Source: Pseudomonas sp. Au-Pse12
GTDB taxonomy: Bacteria; Pseudomonadota; Gammaproteobacteria; Pseudomonadales; Pseudomonadaceae
Assembly: GCF_021341665.1 (NCBI RefSeq)
Contig: NZ_JAJTTH010000001.1
Coordinates: 186,001 to 250,000, forward strand
Length of the DNA stretch: 64,000 nt
Direction: 5' to 3'
Below are positions 36,571-45,427 of the stretch, one piece after another (positions within the stretch are counted from its first letter, which is position 1; every line of letters begins with the position of its first letter). A program made the translations under genes and the position numbers. The notes beneath the pieces were generated by a model that was not told where the DNA came from, searched no databases, and saw only the letters and a list, made by a program, of their open reading frames with translations.

Positions 36571-36943
36571 GAACGGATCTCGTCGGGTCGCTTGGGGAAG
36601 GAGATGATTCTAGCCTTCCCGGGCAGGGTCTGGCAGGCCGATGTGCAGGGGCTGCGCAGCATGACGCCGCGAGTTGGCTGGCGGAACAAACCGATTTTTT
36701 AAGGCGGGTCGTGAGGGGTTGAAGCGATTGTTTATTGAATGCCCATGGCTGCTTTGCATTTAAATCCAATAGCGCTCTGCAAATAAAAGCGGATGTTTTT
36801 TGTCGTTATTTACTGTTTGGGCTTTTAAGAATTGTCTTAGGTATTGTTTTTTTGCCGTTGTTATATCGTGTGTTGCTTGCGGCCTTTATTTTGCAGTTGA
36901 GGTTGAATGGAAATTAAGTAACACGTTCGCAAGGAGCACGAAA
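36571..36943. other. AT-rich intergenic leader
   Basis: About 370 bases, the right-hand 230 strikingly AT-rich with T-tracts and no convincing gene. It contains an imperfect promoter-like stretch (TTGTTT, TTAAAT) and ends with AAGGAG before ATG 36944. The base composition differs from everything around it, suggesting either a regulatory leader or acquired DNA. Confidence 0.5.
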
Positions 36944-38191
36944 ATGATGGCTGAAAACGGAATTCGTTATCGTGATTATTCGGTTCCGCATCTGGTGGAT
37001 GAAACGCTTAGAGAAGGCATTGAACGGACGGTCTTTCCGATCAGCGTCGAGGCCAAGGTTGGCATCCTGAAGTCCATGGCGGCCGCCGGCCTAAGGGATT
37101 TCGTGGTCGGCTGCGGCCCCGAGGAGCCGCTGGTCTGGGACCGTTTGCAGCAGGCGCGGGAGGCCGGCGAATTACCGGCCGATACCCGTGCCACCTTCAT
37201 CATTCTGCTCAACTGCTGGGAAACCGCATTCGCCTACTTCAAGGCCCGGGAGGGGCACGCGCAGTGGATTGCCGAGACCGTATTCAGCTTCGGCATGATC
37301 ACCTATCGGCAGAAGGCGGGGGAGTTCGAACGGGCTGTCGAGGCCTTTCGCAGCATCGGTGCGGTCAGGTTCAAGGCCAGCGTGCTCAACAACTTCCGCT
37401 CCGGCGTGTCCGAGCAGCGCTACACGGAAATCTGTCGGCAGATCGACTGGGCGGCCAGCCTGGGCATCGAGGTCATCAGAATCAACGACTCGGTGGGCTC
37501 GCTGCAGCCGCATGTCACCCAGTGGTTGTGTTCCAAGTTGGTAAAGGATTACCCCCAACTTGTCTTTTGCTTGCACGCGCACAACGACAACGGGCTGGCA
37601 CTTGCCAATACCATGCAGGCCATTCACTCGGGATTTCAGATGGTCGAAGGGGCGCTGGCCGGTTTTGGCAACCGCTCCGGTATTGCCCCGTTGGAACAAG
37701 TGGTCAAGTTATGTCAGCTCAATAATATAAAACTCGGTTCCCAGGAACTCGATCTACAAGGCCTGGTACAGGCCGCCCATCATTGCGAAGAGGCGTTTCT
37801 ACAATTGCCCAGTGTCTATCGTCCGGTGAGTGGAAAGTTTGAAATGCTTTCCAACTATGGCGTCCTGAATATCCCGGACTTTCTTGAAACCAATGATGAG
37901 AAGGGTTATTTCGTCAACTATGTCGGCCTGCACCCGCAGACGATCCGTCAGGCGCTGGAAAATCATTCGTCGGCCGGGCTGGATGTCGACGCGCTTTCGG
38001 ACAGCGACCTGTGGCCCATCGTCGACAGCCTGAAAAGCGAGATGCAGACCTCCATCCCCTATATCGAGTCGCAATACCGGCAGATGATGGGCGGGGTGAT
38101 GGATTTCTATCGCGCTTCCACCTATACCCCGCGCCAGTTGGCGGTGTATGCCGAACAGCGCATTGTTCGCCGGCGTGCAGCCCATGGATAA
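36944..38191 (+). CDS. DRE-TIM metallolyase (isopropylmalate/homocitrate synthase-like)
   Basis: A 415-residue HMGL-like enzyme. The N-terminal metal/substrate motif is DETLREGIERTVFP, and the second metal motif CLHAHNDNGLALANTMQAI supplies two His. It lacks the C-terminal LeuA regulatory domain, which places it nearer to homocitrate synthase- or aldolase-like members than to housekeeping IPMS. The substrate is unknown; an acyl-CoA/2-oxoacid condensation or retro-aldol is expected. The AAGGAG site is 7 nt before ATG 36944. It overlaps the AEC transporter gene by 8 nt. Confidence 0.8.
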   Translation: MMAENGIRYRDYSVPHLVDETLREGIERTVFPISVEAKVGILKSMAAAGLRDFVVGCGPEEPLVWDRLQQAREAGELPADTRATFIILLNCWETAFAYFKAREGHAQWIAETVFSFGMITYRQKAGEFERAVEAFRSIGAVRFKASVLNNFRSGVSEQRYTEICRQIDWAASLGIEVIRINDSVGSLQPHVTQWLCSKLVKDYPQLVFCLHAHNDNGLALANTMQAIHSGFQMVEGALAGFGNRSGIAPLEQVVKLCQLNNIKLGSQELDLQGLVQAAHHCEEAFLQLPSVYRPVSGKFEMLSNYGVLNIPDFLETNDEKGYFVNYVGLHPQTIRQALENHSSAGLDVDALSDSDLWPIVDSLKSEMQTSIPYIESQYRQMMGGVMDFYRASTYTPRQLAVYAEQRIVRRRAAHG

Positions 38192-39131
38192 GGTCTTTAC
38201 CGTGGTCATGCCGCTGTTTGCCATGATCTTCGCCGGCTACTGGATCGTACGGATCGGGGTGATTGGCAAGGACACGGTGAAGGGGCTGGTCGGGGTGGTG
38301 TTCTGGCTGTTCCTGCCGTGTTTCATCTTCATCAAGACCCTGGGCACCCGCGAGCACGGTGAGCTGGACTGGGACCTGCTGAGCGCCTACTACCTGGCGT
38401 GCCTGGTGACCTTCATGCTCGCCGCGCTGGGTGGCCGCCTGATCTGGGGCGGCAATGCCAGGGTCGCGGGGTTGCGGGGCCTGTCCTCGGTCTCGGGGGT
38501 GGTGGGCTACATGGGCTTGCCGCTGATGGTCATGGCCTTTGGCGATGCGGCGGCCCTGCCGACCCTGATGATCACCATGGCCGACAACCTGGTGATTCTG
38601 GCGGGTGGTGCGTTGATCATGGAGCTCACCGCGCGCCAGGAAGGAGAGGCCAGGCCGGCGCTGGGTCGAGTATTGCTCAGCACCAGCCGGTCGATCGTCA
38701 GCAACCCGCTGATTCTGGCGGTGGCATTGGCGGCGGTGTTCATCCTGCTGGAGTGGCAACTGCCCAGCCCGTTGCAGATCTTTGCCACGCAGATGACCAA
38801 CGCTACCGGACCCTTGGCCCTGGTGGCGCTGGGGGCTGCCTTCGCGGTGCACAAGGGGCAGAACCTGATCAAGGGCGACTCCCTGGCCCTGGCGCTGCTG
38901 AAGGTGGTGGTGTTGCCACTGCTGGTCTTCGTTTCGGCCCGTTATGTGTTCGGCCTCAGCGACTTCCTGATCAAGATCGCGGTGATCATGGCGGCGCTGC
39001 CCGTGGCGGTGAACGTGTTCATCCTGGCCTCGCGCTACAAGACTTACGAGGCCGAGGTTTCCAGCAGCATGCTGCTTTCGGCGGTACTGGGGATCGGGGT
39101 GATCTCGGGGCTGCTGGTGGTGCTGGACTGA
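38184..39131 (+). CDS. AEC (auxin efflux carrier-like) transporter
   Basis: A 315-residue membrane protein with about ten hydrophobic segments and the AEC features VFWLFLPCFIFIKTL, SSVSGVVGYMGLPLMVMAFGD and AALPVAVNVFILASRYKTYEAEVSSSMLLSAVLGI. The family moves malonate, malate or other small acids, or exports products. It is translationally coupled to the metallolyase (start inside its last codons), so it probably carries the substrate or product of that enzyme. Confidence 0.87.
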   Translation: MDKVFTVVMPLFAMIFAGYWIVRIGVIGKDTVKGLVGVVFWLFLPCFIFIKTLGTREHGELDWDLLSAYYLACLVTFMLAALGGRLIWGGNARVAGLRGLSSVSGVVGYMGLPLMVMAFGDAAALPTLMITMADNLVILAGGALIMELTARQEGEARPALGRVLLSTSRSIVSNPLILAVALAAVFILLEWQLPSPLQIFATQMTNATGPLALVALGAAFAVHKGQNLIKGDSLALALLKVVVLPLLVFVSARYVFGLSDFLIKIAVIMAALPVAVNVFILASRYKTYEAEVSSSMLLSAVLGIGVISGLLVVLD

Positions 39132-39144
39132 CACCCTGATAGGC

Positions 39145-39185
39145 CAAGGCACCCTGCAGGCGTGATGCGTCTGCAGGGTGCCTTG
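39145..39185. terminator. 15-bp perfect hairpin after the AEC gene
   Basis: CAAGGCACCCTGCAG and CTGCAGGGTGCCTTG flank an 11-nt loop. The perfect stem right after the metallolyase/AEC pair is terminator-like, though no T-run follows. Confidence 0.7.
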
Positions 39186-39189
39186 CGTT

Positions 39190-39671
39190 ATGCCAACCAA
39201 CCCTGGGTTTCTGGCCGTTGCTGCGTCGTGACTGATCCTGCCTGAATTAAGGCTGCCATCGAGGCAGCTTTTCCCTTGTCTGTGCCTCACAAAATCCTCG
39301 TTTCGCAATGCCCAGGGTTATGGAAACAATGAACCCCTGCATCCGCCTGCCCGACTGCCGAGGGCGCTCCTGCGATGCACTGCCGATCGATTTGTTCTTC
39401 CTACAAAAATAACAGGGAGCAAGCGATGAACTGCCATTCGCGCATGACCACGGCCGGTAATCCCGGACGGGTCGCAAACACAGCAAACGAACAGGGCCGC
39501 AGAGCCCGCAGCACGGCTGACCCGGCCTGGCATTGCATGCCCCGACGGTTCTTTCAGCGCTGACCAAGACTCGTAGTGCCTGGTGCTGTACCGCCCGTTG
39601 CATACGGTCGCTTCCAGGCTCTTGTTGTGCGGGTTCGTACGGGCGAGCCGGCTTTCTTGAGGATGGGTTTC
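39190..39671. other. Intergenic region without a convincing gene
   Basis: About 480 bases. A 46-codon frame at 39426 (MNCHSRMTTAGNP...) has a GGGAG site 6-10 nt upstream but low-quality composition and no recognisable domain; it is more likely leader than gene. The promoter of the binding-protein gene at 39672 should lie here. Confidence 0.4.
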
Positions 39672-40712
39672 ATGTCCAACACTTTGCGTTGCGGCGTTGC
39701 GTTGTCGTGGGTCTTGCTGTGCACCGGGGCTTACGCCCAACCGCAGAACCTCACGGTCATTTCCTTTGGTGGGGCCACCAAACAGGCTCAGGAGCAAGCC
39801 TACTTCCAGCCGTTCAACAAGAGCGGGGCGGCCCGGGTGGTCGCCGGCGAATACAACGGCGAGCTGTCGAAGATCAAGGCCATGGTCGATGTCGGCAAGA
39901 CCAGCTGGGATGTGGTCGAAGTGGAGAGCCCGGAGCTGTTGCGTGGTTGTGACGAGGGGTTGTTCGAACCCCTGGACCTGGCGCGTTTCGGGGATCCGGC
40001 GCAATACGTGCCGGGCACCTTGAGCGAGTGCGGGGTCGCCACTTATGTGTGGTCGATGGTCATGGCCTTTGCCCCGCAGAAACTGGCCAAGGCTCCGCAA
40101 TCCTGGGCGGATTTCTGGAACCTCAAGGACTTCCCCGGCAAGCGCGGTTTGCGCAAGAGTGCCAAGTACACCCTGGAGATCGCTCTGCTGGCGGACGGTG
40201 TTGCGCCAGGCCAGCTGTATCAGGTGCTCAATACCCCTGAAGGCGTGACCCGGGCCTTTGCCAAGCTCGATCAGATCAAGCCCTACATCCAGTGGTGGGA
40301 AGCCGGAGCCCAGCCGGCGCAATGGCTGGTGGCGGGCGACGTGGCGATGAGCGCCGCCTACAACGGGCGCATTGCCATGGCCCAGAAGGAGGGCATGCAG
40401 TTGAGCATCCTCTGGCCGCAAAGCCTGTACGACCCGGAGTACTGGGCGGTGGTCAAGGGCTCGCCGAACAAGGCCCTGGCCGAGGACTTCATTCTGTTCG
40501 CCAGCCAGCCCCAGGCGCAGAAGGTGTTCTCCGAGAACATTCCCTACGGACCTGTACACCGTCAGGCATTGCCGTTGTTGCCTGAAACGGTGCAGCAGCA
40601 ATTGCCGACCTATGAGGCCAACCTGAAAGGCGCGCGAGCGGTGGATGCGGCCTTCTGGGTCGACCATGGCGAGGAGTTGGAACAGCGTTTCAACGCCTGG
40701 GCCGCCCGCTGA
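39672..40712 (+). CDS. Periplasmic polyamine-type binding protein (PotD-like)
   Basis: A 346-residue ABC-type solute-binding protein with a signal peptide (LSWVLLCTGAYAQ, cleavage near residue 20). The bilobal cluster D features are LTVISFGGATKQAQEQAYFQPFNK, DVVEVESPELLRGCDEGL, and PYIQWWEAGAQPAQWLVAGDVAMSAAYNGRI. The family binds putrescine, spermidine or related cations. No ABC permease or ATPase genes are adjacent. GAGG 9-12 nt before ATG 39672 fixes the start; ATG 39663 is possible. It may act with the aminotransferase group that follows. Confidence 0.82.
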   Translation: MSNTLRCGVALSWVLLCTGAYAQPQNLTVISFGGATKQAQEQAYFQPFNKSGAARVVAGEYNGELSKIKAMVDVGKTSWDVVEVESPELLRGCDEGLFEPLDLARFGDPAQYVPGTLSECGVATYVWSMVMAFAPQKLAKAPQSWADFWNLKDFPGKRGLRKSAKYTLEIALLADGVAPGQLYQVLNTPEGVTRAFAKLDQIKPYIQWWEAGAQPAQWLVAGDVAMSAAYNGRIAMAQKEGMQLSILWPQSLYDPEYWAVVKGSPNKALAEDFILFASQPQAQKVFSENIPYGPVHRQALPLLPETVQQQLPTYEANLKGARAVDAAFWVDHGEELEQRFNAWAAR

Positions 40713-40728
40713 CCGGAAACGCCTGCCC

Positions 40729-40827
40729 GTAGGAGCGAGCTTGCTCTCGATGGCTGTCAACGAAAACGCCGTGTTCACTGGGTGAACGCGGCGTTGTTGG
40801 GTGCATCGCGAGCAAGCTCGCTGCTAC
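40729..40827. repeat. REPIN, GTAGGAGCGAGC family
   Basis: GTAGGAGCGAGCTTGCTC at 40729 and its inverted partner CATCGCGAGCAAGCTCGCTG (40804 onward) bracket a central hairpin AACGCCGtGTTCAC-tgg-GTGAACgCGGCGTT. The right REP supplies the stop codon (TAG, minus strand 40826-40824) of the LuxR gene. It lies between convergent genes and may terminate both. Confidence 0.85.
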
Positions 40828-41705
40828 AGCGGCCCGGTATTGGTCGGCGGGGGCTGGGTCAGCCAGTCAATGAACAGTGCGAACAGCTCCGCCTGGGAGT
40901 TGATGGCCAGCTTGGTGTAGAGGTTCTTGCGGTGCATGCGCACGGTTTCCGGGGAGATCTCCAGCACCTTGGCCGTGGATTTCACCGAGTGCCCGCGCAG
41001 GATCAGGTGGGCGATTTCACGCTCGCGCACGGTCAGCAGCGGCTGGCCAAAGCTCATGAAGGCGGCTTCGATCTGCTGGTTGACGTTGGCCGGCGTCGGG
41101 ACGGGCGGTGGGTCCTGGCGGGCTTGACGCAACAGCAGCTGCAGACCACCCGTGCCGAAACGGCGGATCAATTCACGCACCAGGGGTTCTACCGCGCGCA
41201 GCAGCGCCAGAGGTTCGCTGGCGAAACGCTCACCGCTCAGGCCCTGGAACATGCACAGGGAAATCTTGCTCTGCGGGTCGAGGTCGACGATGTAGTAACT
41301 GTCTTCGGCGCCCCCGGTCTTCAGGTAGTAGGTCTTGTAGTACTCACTGCTGAAAAAGTCGTCCGGGGCAATTTCCGACAGGTGATAGAAACCTTCGGCC
41401 AGGCCGTTTTCCACCGCCAGGCAGAACGGGTCCAGCAGATAGCCCCGGGAAAAGTAACGGTTGATGATTTCGTCGCGGTAGGCGCCGACGATGCCTCGCT
41501 CGTGCAGCAATTGCGGCGGCAGGCCCTTGCGCTCCAGGCTGATCATCATCGACTCGATGGGCGTCAGGGCGTGCAGCGCCGCCGCCAGATGCTGCAGGAA
41601 GGTGCCGTCGTCGACGGCGTTGAAAGCCTTGGCCAGGCCAGCGTGCCAACCCTGCAGGGCAGGGAGGTCGAGGACCGCGGCGGGGGTGTTTGCAGGTGCG
41701 CTCAT
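40824..41705 (-). CDS. LuxR-type transcriptional regulator
   Basis: A 293-residue protein. The C-terminal HTH is typical LuxR/FixJ (LTVREREIAHLILRGHSVKSTAKVLEISPETVRMHRKNLYTKLAINSQAELFALFI); the N-terminal ~200 residues lack the conserved acyl-homoserine-lactone pocket pattern, so this is a LuxR solo sensing another ligand. It is downstream of an aminotransferase gene on the same strand. The start may be ATG 41783 instead, which overlaps the aminotransferase stop (ATGA) and adds 26 residues. The stop codon is part of a REP. Confidence 0.85.
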   Translation of the reverse strand: MSAPANTPAAVLDLPALQGWHAGLAKAFNAVDDGTFLQHLAAALHALTPIESMMISLERKGLPPQLLHERGIVGAYRDEIINRYFSRGYLLDPFCLAVENGLAEGFYHLSEIAPDDFFSSEYYKTYYLKTGGAEDSYYIVDLDPQSKISLCMFQGLSGERFASEPLALLRAVEPLVRELIRRFGTGGLQLLLRQARQDPPPVPTPANVNQQIEAAFMSFGQPLLTVREREIAHLILRGHSVKSTAKVLEISPETVRMHRKNLYTKLAINSQAELFALFIDWLTQPPPTNTGPL

Positions 41706-41779
41706 GCCCGGCAGTCTAACGGCCGGGCGCAGGCCGGGTAAGACCCCGGCCCGATATTCCTGCTGCCACTGGCCCGGGT

Positions 41780-43198
41780 TCATTGGCCCAGGTACTGGCC
41801 GTTATGGCGCAGTTCGGCGGCGGTTTCTAGGATGCATTCGCGCAAGGTCGCGACGATTTCGTCGATCTGCTGTCGAGTGATGATCAGCGGCGGCGACATG
41901 ACGTTGAGATGGCCGATGGGGCGCACCAGCAAGCCTTTGGCCTGGGCCCGCAGATGGATGCGCTCGGCAATGTTCAGGGCCTCCGGCAGCAGGGCCTTGG
42001 TGCGCTTGTCGGCGACGAATTCGACGCAGGCCATCAGCCGCTTGCAGCGCACGCTGCCCACCAGCGGCAGTTCGGCCAGGCTGTGCAGGCGCTGCTCCAT
42101 ATACACCCCCACATCCTCGACATGCGCCAGCAGGTTTTCCCGCTCGATGATCTCGATGTTCTTCAAGGCCGCGATGCAGCTCACCGGATGCCCGCTGTAG
42201 GTGAACCCGTGGGTGAAGCAGCGGCCCTTGCCCGGCTCGCCGATCACCTGCCAGATACGTTCGGAGAAAATGCACGCCCCCAGCGGCAGGTAACCCGAGG
42301 TCAGGCCCTTGGCCGTGGTGATGATGTCCGGCTGCATGCCGAACACTTCCGTGGAGGCGAAGAAGGCGCCCAGGCGGCCGAATGACGTGACCACCTCATC
42401 GGCCACATACAGCAGGTCGTAGCGCTGGCAGATTTCCCACATGCGCCGGTGATAGCCCTCGGGAGGAATGATCACCCCGCCGGAGCCCATGATCGGCTCG
42501 GCGAAGAACGCCGCAACCTTGTCCGGGCCGATGGTCAGGATCTTGTCTTCGAATTCCGCCACCAGGAACTCGAGGAAATCCGCTTCGCTCATGCCGGCGG
42601 GGGCCCGGTAGTAGTTGGGGCAGGAGACGTGATGAAACAGGTCGCTCATGAAGTCGAATTCAGGCGCGCGGTCCGCGGCCTTGTTACCGATGGACATGGT
42701 CAGAAAGGTTGAGCCGTGGTACGCGTTGTGCCGCGAGATCACGTGCTTCTTCTCATGCTTGCCGCGACTGTTCTGATAGAACTGCACCAGGCGGTAGGCG
42801 GTGTCCACCGCGGTGGAGCCCCCGGTGGTCAGGAACACGTGGTCGAGATCGCCTGGGGCCAGGCTGGCGAGTTTTTCGCAGAGTTCGATGGCGCTGACGT
42901 TGGCCATGTCGCAAAACGGATTGGAGTAGGCCAGTTGCCGCACCTGGTTGGCGATGGCCTCGGCCATTTCCTCGCGGCCCAGGCCGATATTGGTGCACCA
43001 CATGCCGCCCACTGCGTCCAGGTAACGGGTGCCGGCGGTGTCATAGATGTAGGCGCCGTCACCGGCAGCGATATTCAACGAACCCTGTTCGCGGTGTTCA
43101 TCGAACATGTGGAAGCCGTGCATGTAGTGCGCCTTGTCGGCAGCCACCAGTTTCGAATCGTCGAATTGCTCGAAGAAGGCTTCGGGTTGGATAGCCAT
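41780..43198 (-). CDS. Class III (omega) aminotransferase
   Basis: A 472-residue PLP enzyme: GMWCTNIGLGREEMAEAI, FLTTGGSTAVDTAYRLVQFY, HNAYHGST, EPIMGSGGVIIPPEGY, the PLP-Lys in ITTAKGLTSGYLPLGA, and THGFTYSGHPVSCIAAL. It resembles putrescine/polyamine-pyruvate or DABA-type transaminases (SpuC/DoeD group). With a PotF-like binding protein upstream on the same strand, an amine substrate is likely. ATG 43198 has GAGGTGAAG before it. Confidence 0.87.
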   Translation of the reverse strand: MAIQPEAFFEQFDDSKLVAADKAHYMHGFHMFDEHREQGSLNIAAGDGAYIYDTAGTRYLDAVGGMWCTNIGLGREEMAEAIANQVRQLAYSNPFCDMANVSAIELCEKLASLAPGDLDHVFLTTGGSTAVDTAYRLVQFYQNSRGKHEKKHVISRHNAYHGSTFLTMSIGNKAADRAPEFDFMSDLFHHVSCPNYYRAPAGMSEADFLEFLVAEFEDKILTIGPDKVAAFFAEPIMGSGGVIIPPEGYHRRMWEICQRYDLLYVADEVVTSFGRLGAFFASTEVFGMQPDIITTAKGLTSGYLPLGACIFSERIWQVIGEPGKGRCFTHGFTYSGHPVSCIAALKNIEIIERENLLAHVEDVGVYMEQRLHSLAELPLVGSVRCKRLMACVEFVADKRTKALLPEALNIAERIHLRAQAKGLLVRPIGHLNVMSPPLIITRQQIDEIVATLRECILETAAELRHNGQYLGQ

Positions 43199-43256
43199 GG
43201 GCTTCACCTCGGGTAGCAGCATTGGGTGGAAAGTCTGTGGGGCACGGGCGGGCGGA

Positions 43257-44357
43257 TCACTTGCCGATCTTCACCATGTTCCAGGTCCGGGTAATCAGCC
43301 GGGTGCTGGCGGGTGTCTGGATCGTCTGGGTGAACAGCCGTGCGCGGGTCTGGGCATCGGGGTAGATCGCCGGGTTGTCGCGCACCTCGGCGCGCAGCAG
43401 CGACGTGGATTTGAGGTTGGCGTTGGCGTAGCGGATGTAGTCGCTGACTTCAGCCATCACCTGGGGCTGCAACAGGTACTCGATAAAGGCATGGGCGTTG
43501 GCCACGTTCGGCGCATCGGCGGGTATATAGAAGTCATCGAACCAGATCAGCGAGCCTTCCTTGGGAATGAAATAGTCGAGCTTGACCGGTGCCCCGGCCT
43601 CATTGGCCCGGGCCTGGGCCGTGGCGTAGTCACCGGACCAGGTGGCGCTGAGGCACAGGTCGCCATTGGCCAGGCCATTGAGGTAGCTGGTGGAGTCGAA
43701 CTTGCGGAGATAGGGGCGCACCGCCATCAAGGTGTCTTGAGCCGCCTTCAGATCCTCGGGCGCGGCGCTGTTGGGGTTGCGCCCCAGGTACGCCAGCACC
43801 AGCGGCAGGATGTCGGTTGGCGAGTCCTGCAGCGTCACCCCACAGTCGACGAAACGCGACACCACCTTGGGGTCGAAGAGCATCGCCAGGGAACCGATGG
43901 GCGCGTCCGGCATGCGCTCGCGGACCTTGTCGACGTTATAGGTCACGCCGTTGCTGCCCCAGGTATAGGGCGCCGAATACCGCACGCCCGGGTCGTAGCC
44001 CTCCAGGCTCTTGAGCACCTGCGGGTCGAGGTTCTGCCAACTGGGCAGCCACGCCTTGTTCAACGGCTGGAACACCCGCGCCTTGATCAGCGGCGGCACC
44101 AGGGCGGCATTGAGTACCACCAGATCGTAGCCGGAACGCCCGGGGAGCAGCTTGCCCTGGACGGTTTCGTAGGAGTCGAACGTGTCGTAGATCACCTTGA
44201 TCCCGGTGGCCTTCTCGAACCCGGCGAGCGTGTTTTCGCCGATATAGTCCGACCAGTTGTACAGCCGCAGGGTCTTGTCCCCTGGCTCCACGGCCTGTGC
44301 CCACGCCGCCGTCAGTGCCAGAACCACGCCAAACATCGCAGGGAAAGCTGTACGCAT
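43257..44357 (-). CDS. Periplasmic polyamine-binding protein (PotF/SpuD-like)
   Basis: A 366-residue solute-binding protein with signal peptide (VLALTAAWAQA, cleavage about 22). PotF marks are LRLYNWSDYIGENTLAGFEKATGIKVIYDTFDSYETVQGKLL and IWFDDFYIPADAPN. It is first in the potF-like/aminotransferase/luxR operon. No transporter subunits adjoin, so it must share an ABC transporter encoded elsewhere or act in sensing. Confidence 0.9.
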   Translation of the reverse strand: MRTAFPAMFGVVLALTAAWAQAVEPGDKTLRLYNWSDYIGENTLAGFEKATGIKVIYDTFDSYETVQGKLLPGRSGYDLVVLNAALVPPLIKARVFQPLNKAWLPSWQNLDPQVLKSLEGYDPGVRYSAPYTWGSNGVTYNVDKVRERMPDAPIGSLAMLFDPKVVSRFVDCGVTLQDSPTDILPLVLAYLGRNPNSAAPEDLKAAQDTLMAVRPYLRKFDSTSYLNGLANGDLCLSATWSGDYATAQARANEAGAPVKLDYFIPKEGSLIWFDDFYIPADAPNVANAHAFIEYLLQPQVMAEVSDYIRYANANLKSTSLLRAEVRDNPAIYPDAQTRARLFTQTIQTPASTRLITRTWNMVKIGK

Positions 44358-44443
44358 ACTTCAATTCCGCCTTGAACGTGATGGAAGGAGCCCGGGTCGA
44401 GCCGTTGGGGCTACTGTCCGCGAGGGGCCGGGTACACGCCATA

Positions 44444-44455
44444 ACCCGATCGGGT
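44444..44455. promoter_or_regulatory. Perfect palindrome ACCCGATCGGGT upstream of the potF-like operon
   Basis: A 12-bp perfect palindrome about 85 nt before the potF-like start codon. It is a candidate operator for the LuxR solo at the end of this operon; no other regulator gene is close. Confidence 0.45.
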
Positions 44456-44762
44456 AGGTGGGCGAAGCGAGAAGGGGGCAGCTATCGGCAAGCGTTTGTG
44501 TAATCATCCCGCCTCGTTGACGAGCGCAAGACTGTTTACCCGCTGGATTTGCTCATCCTGGAAACCTGTAGAAACAGCCCGGAAGAAAAAATCTCGAATA
44601 GGAGTTGCCAGGAATGGAAAACACGTCCATAATTGCGACCATTCCTCAGCGAGGAAACGGAAAAACTCTTTAAAAATCAAAGAGTTACGAGATGAAGTTG
44701 ATCTCGTTAGCCGTTCCAGTTTGTACGTGTTCAGTGTTGTATTTCAGGCATTGGACATTTGG
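44456..44762. other. Intergenic region before tRNA-Cys
   Basis: About 300 bases, with no gene that I can support. It must contain the tRNA promoter; no clear consensus pair is seen. It marks the change from core genes to the accessory segment. Confidence 0.4.
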
Positions 44763-44836
44763 GGCCGAGTAGCAAAATGGTTATGCAGCGGATTGCAAAT
44801 CCGCCTACGCCGGTTCGATTCCGACCTCGGCCTCCA
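44763..44836 (+). tRNA. tRNA-Cys (GCA)
   Basis: A complete cloverleaf of 74 nt including encoded CCA: acceptor GGCCGAG/CTCGGCC, anticodon arm GCGGA-TTGCAAA-TCCGC with anticodon GCA, T-arm GGTTCGATTCC, discriminator T and 3' CCA. It is followed by a strong terminator and then by a decayed integrase on the opposite strand, the classic layout of an element integrated at a tRNA gene. Confidence 0.96.
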
Positions 44837-44842
44837 CCCTTG

Positions 44843-44876
44843 AAAACCCCGTAGATTAACGTCTACGGGGTTTTTT
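44843..44876 (+). terminator. Rho-independent terminator of tRNA-Cys
   Basis: CCCCGTAGA-ttaacg-TCTACGGGG followed by TTTTTT, with flanking AAAA also able to pair. Confidence 0.95.
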
Positions 44877-44935
44877 GTTGCCTGGGATTTGCCAGGTGTT
44901 CCGCAACTTTTGGAATGTGTTCCGCAACCCCCTCC

Positions 44936-45426
44936 TTATTTCGTGGGTTTTACGATCTCTCCGACACGTCGGTAGACCTTCTTGGTGATCTCCTCGGAAG
45001 AGTGGCCGAGCAGTCTGCTGGCATGCTCCAGGGCTATCTCGCTCGCGGCTATTGGTCGTATGTCACGAAACTGAAATTGCCGGATGCTCGTTACCAGAGC
45101 GTTATCGCCATCGGCAGCTGCCTTGATAGCGGCCTTTTCCCGGGCCTCATCCCACCGATTGCGCAGCATCTGCTAGCTCATGCGCAAGCCTGAGGTGTTG
45201 GTGATCAGTACCGAGGTCTTGATGCGATTCATGGCGTGTCGTTCCTTTAGTTTCTCTAGGAAGACCGCCAGGTCTGATTGTTTGCCAGCGTCCTTCAGAA
45301 GAATTCGCAAGCGTTTCTCGGTCTTGCCCTGGCCAATCCGCAGAAGCCTTCGCTCATATCTGTGGTCGCAGTCTTCAGCACATCCGCGGGTCGCTGCCCG
45401 GTGAGGTACGCAAGATCCGTGGCGTC
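44936..45426 (-). pseudogene. Tyrosine recombinase (integrase), C-terminal remnant
   Basis: Reading the minus strand, homologous pieces lie in order: DATDLAYLTGQRPADVLKT (from about 45426), then after a frameshift near 45350 RIGQGKTEKRLRILLKDAG, then after an in-frame TAG (45173-45175) MLRNRWDEAREKAAIK and the catalytic end QFQFRDIRPIAASE...HASRLLGHSSEEITKKVYRR. The R, H and Tyr of the active site are recognisable, but the N-terminal half is missing. The stop probably replaced a Tyr codon. It sits 100 nt from tRNA-Cys and faces it, so it probably integrated the element there. Confidence 0.85.
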
Positions 45427-45427
45427 T

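Noticed and set aside
39426-39563. 46-codon frame with a GGGAG site
   Set aside because: No family resemblance, atypical composition (Arg/Thr/Ala rich), and it lies in the expected promoter region of the binding-protein gene.
42709-43216. Plus-strand open frames opposite the class III aminotransferase gene
   Set aside because: Antisense shadow; aminotransferase motifs on the minus strand are continuous.
45278-45427. N-terminal part of the plus-strand frame leading into the tail fragment
   Set aside because: This stretch lies on top of the minus-strand integrase remnant; tail homology starts only near 45428.
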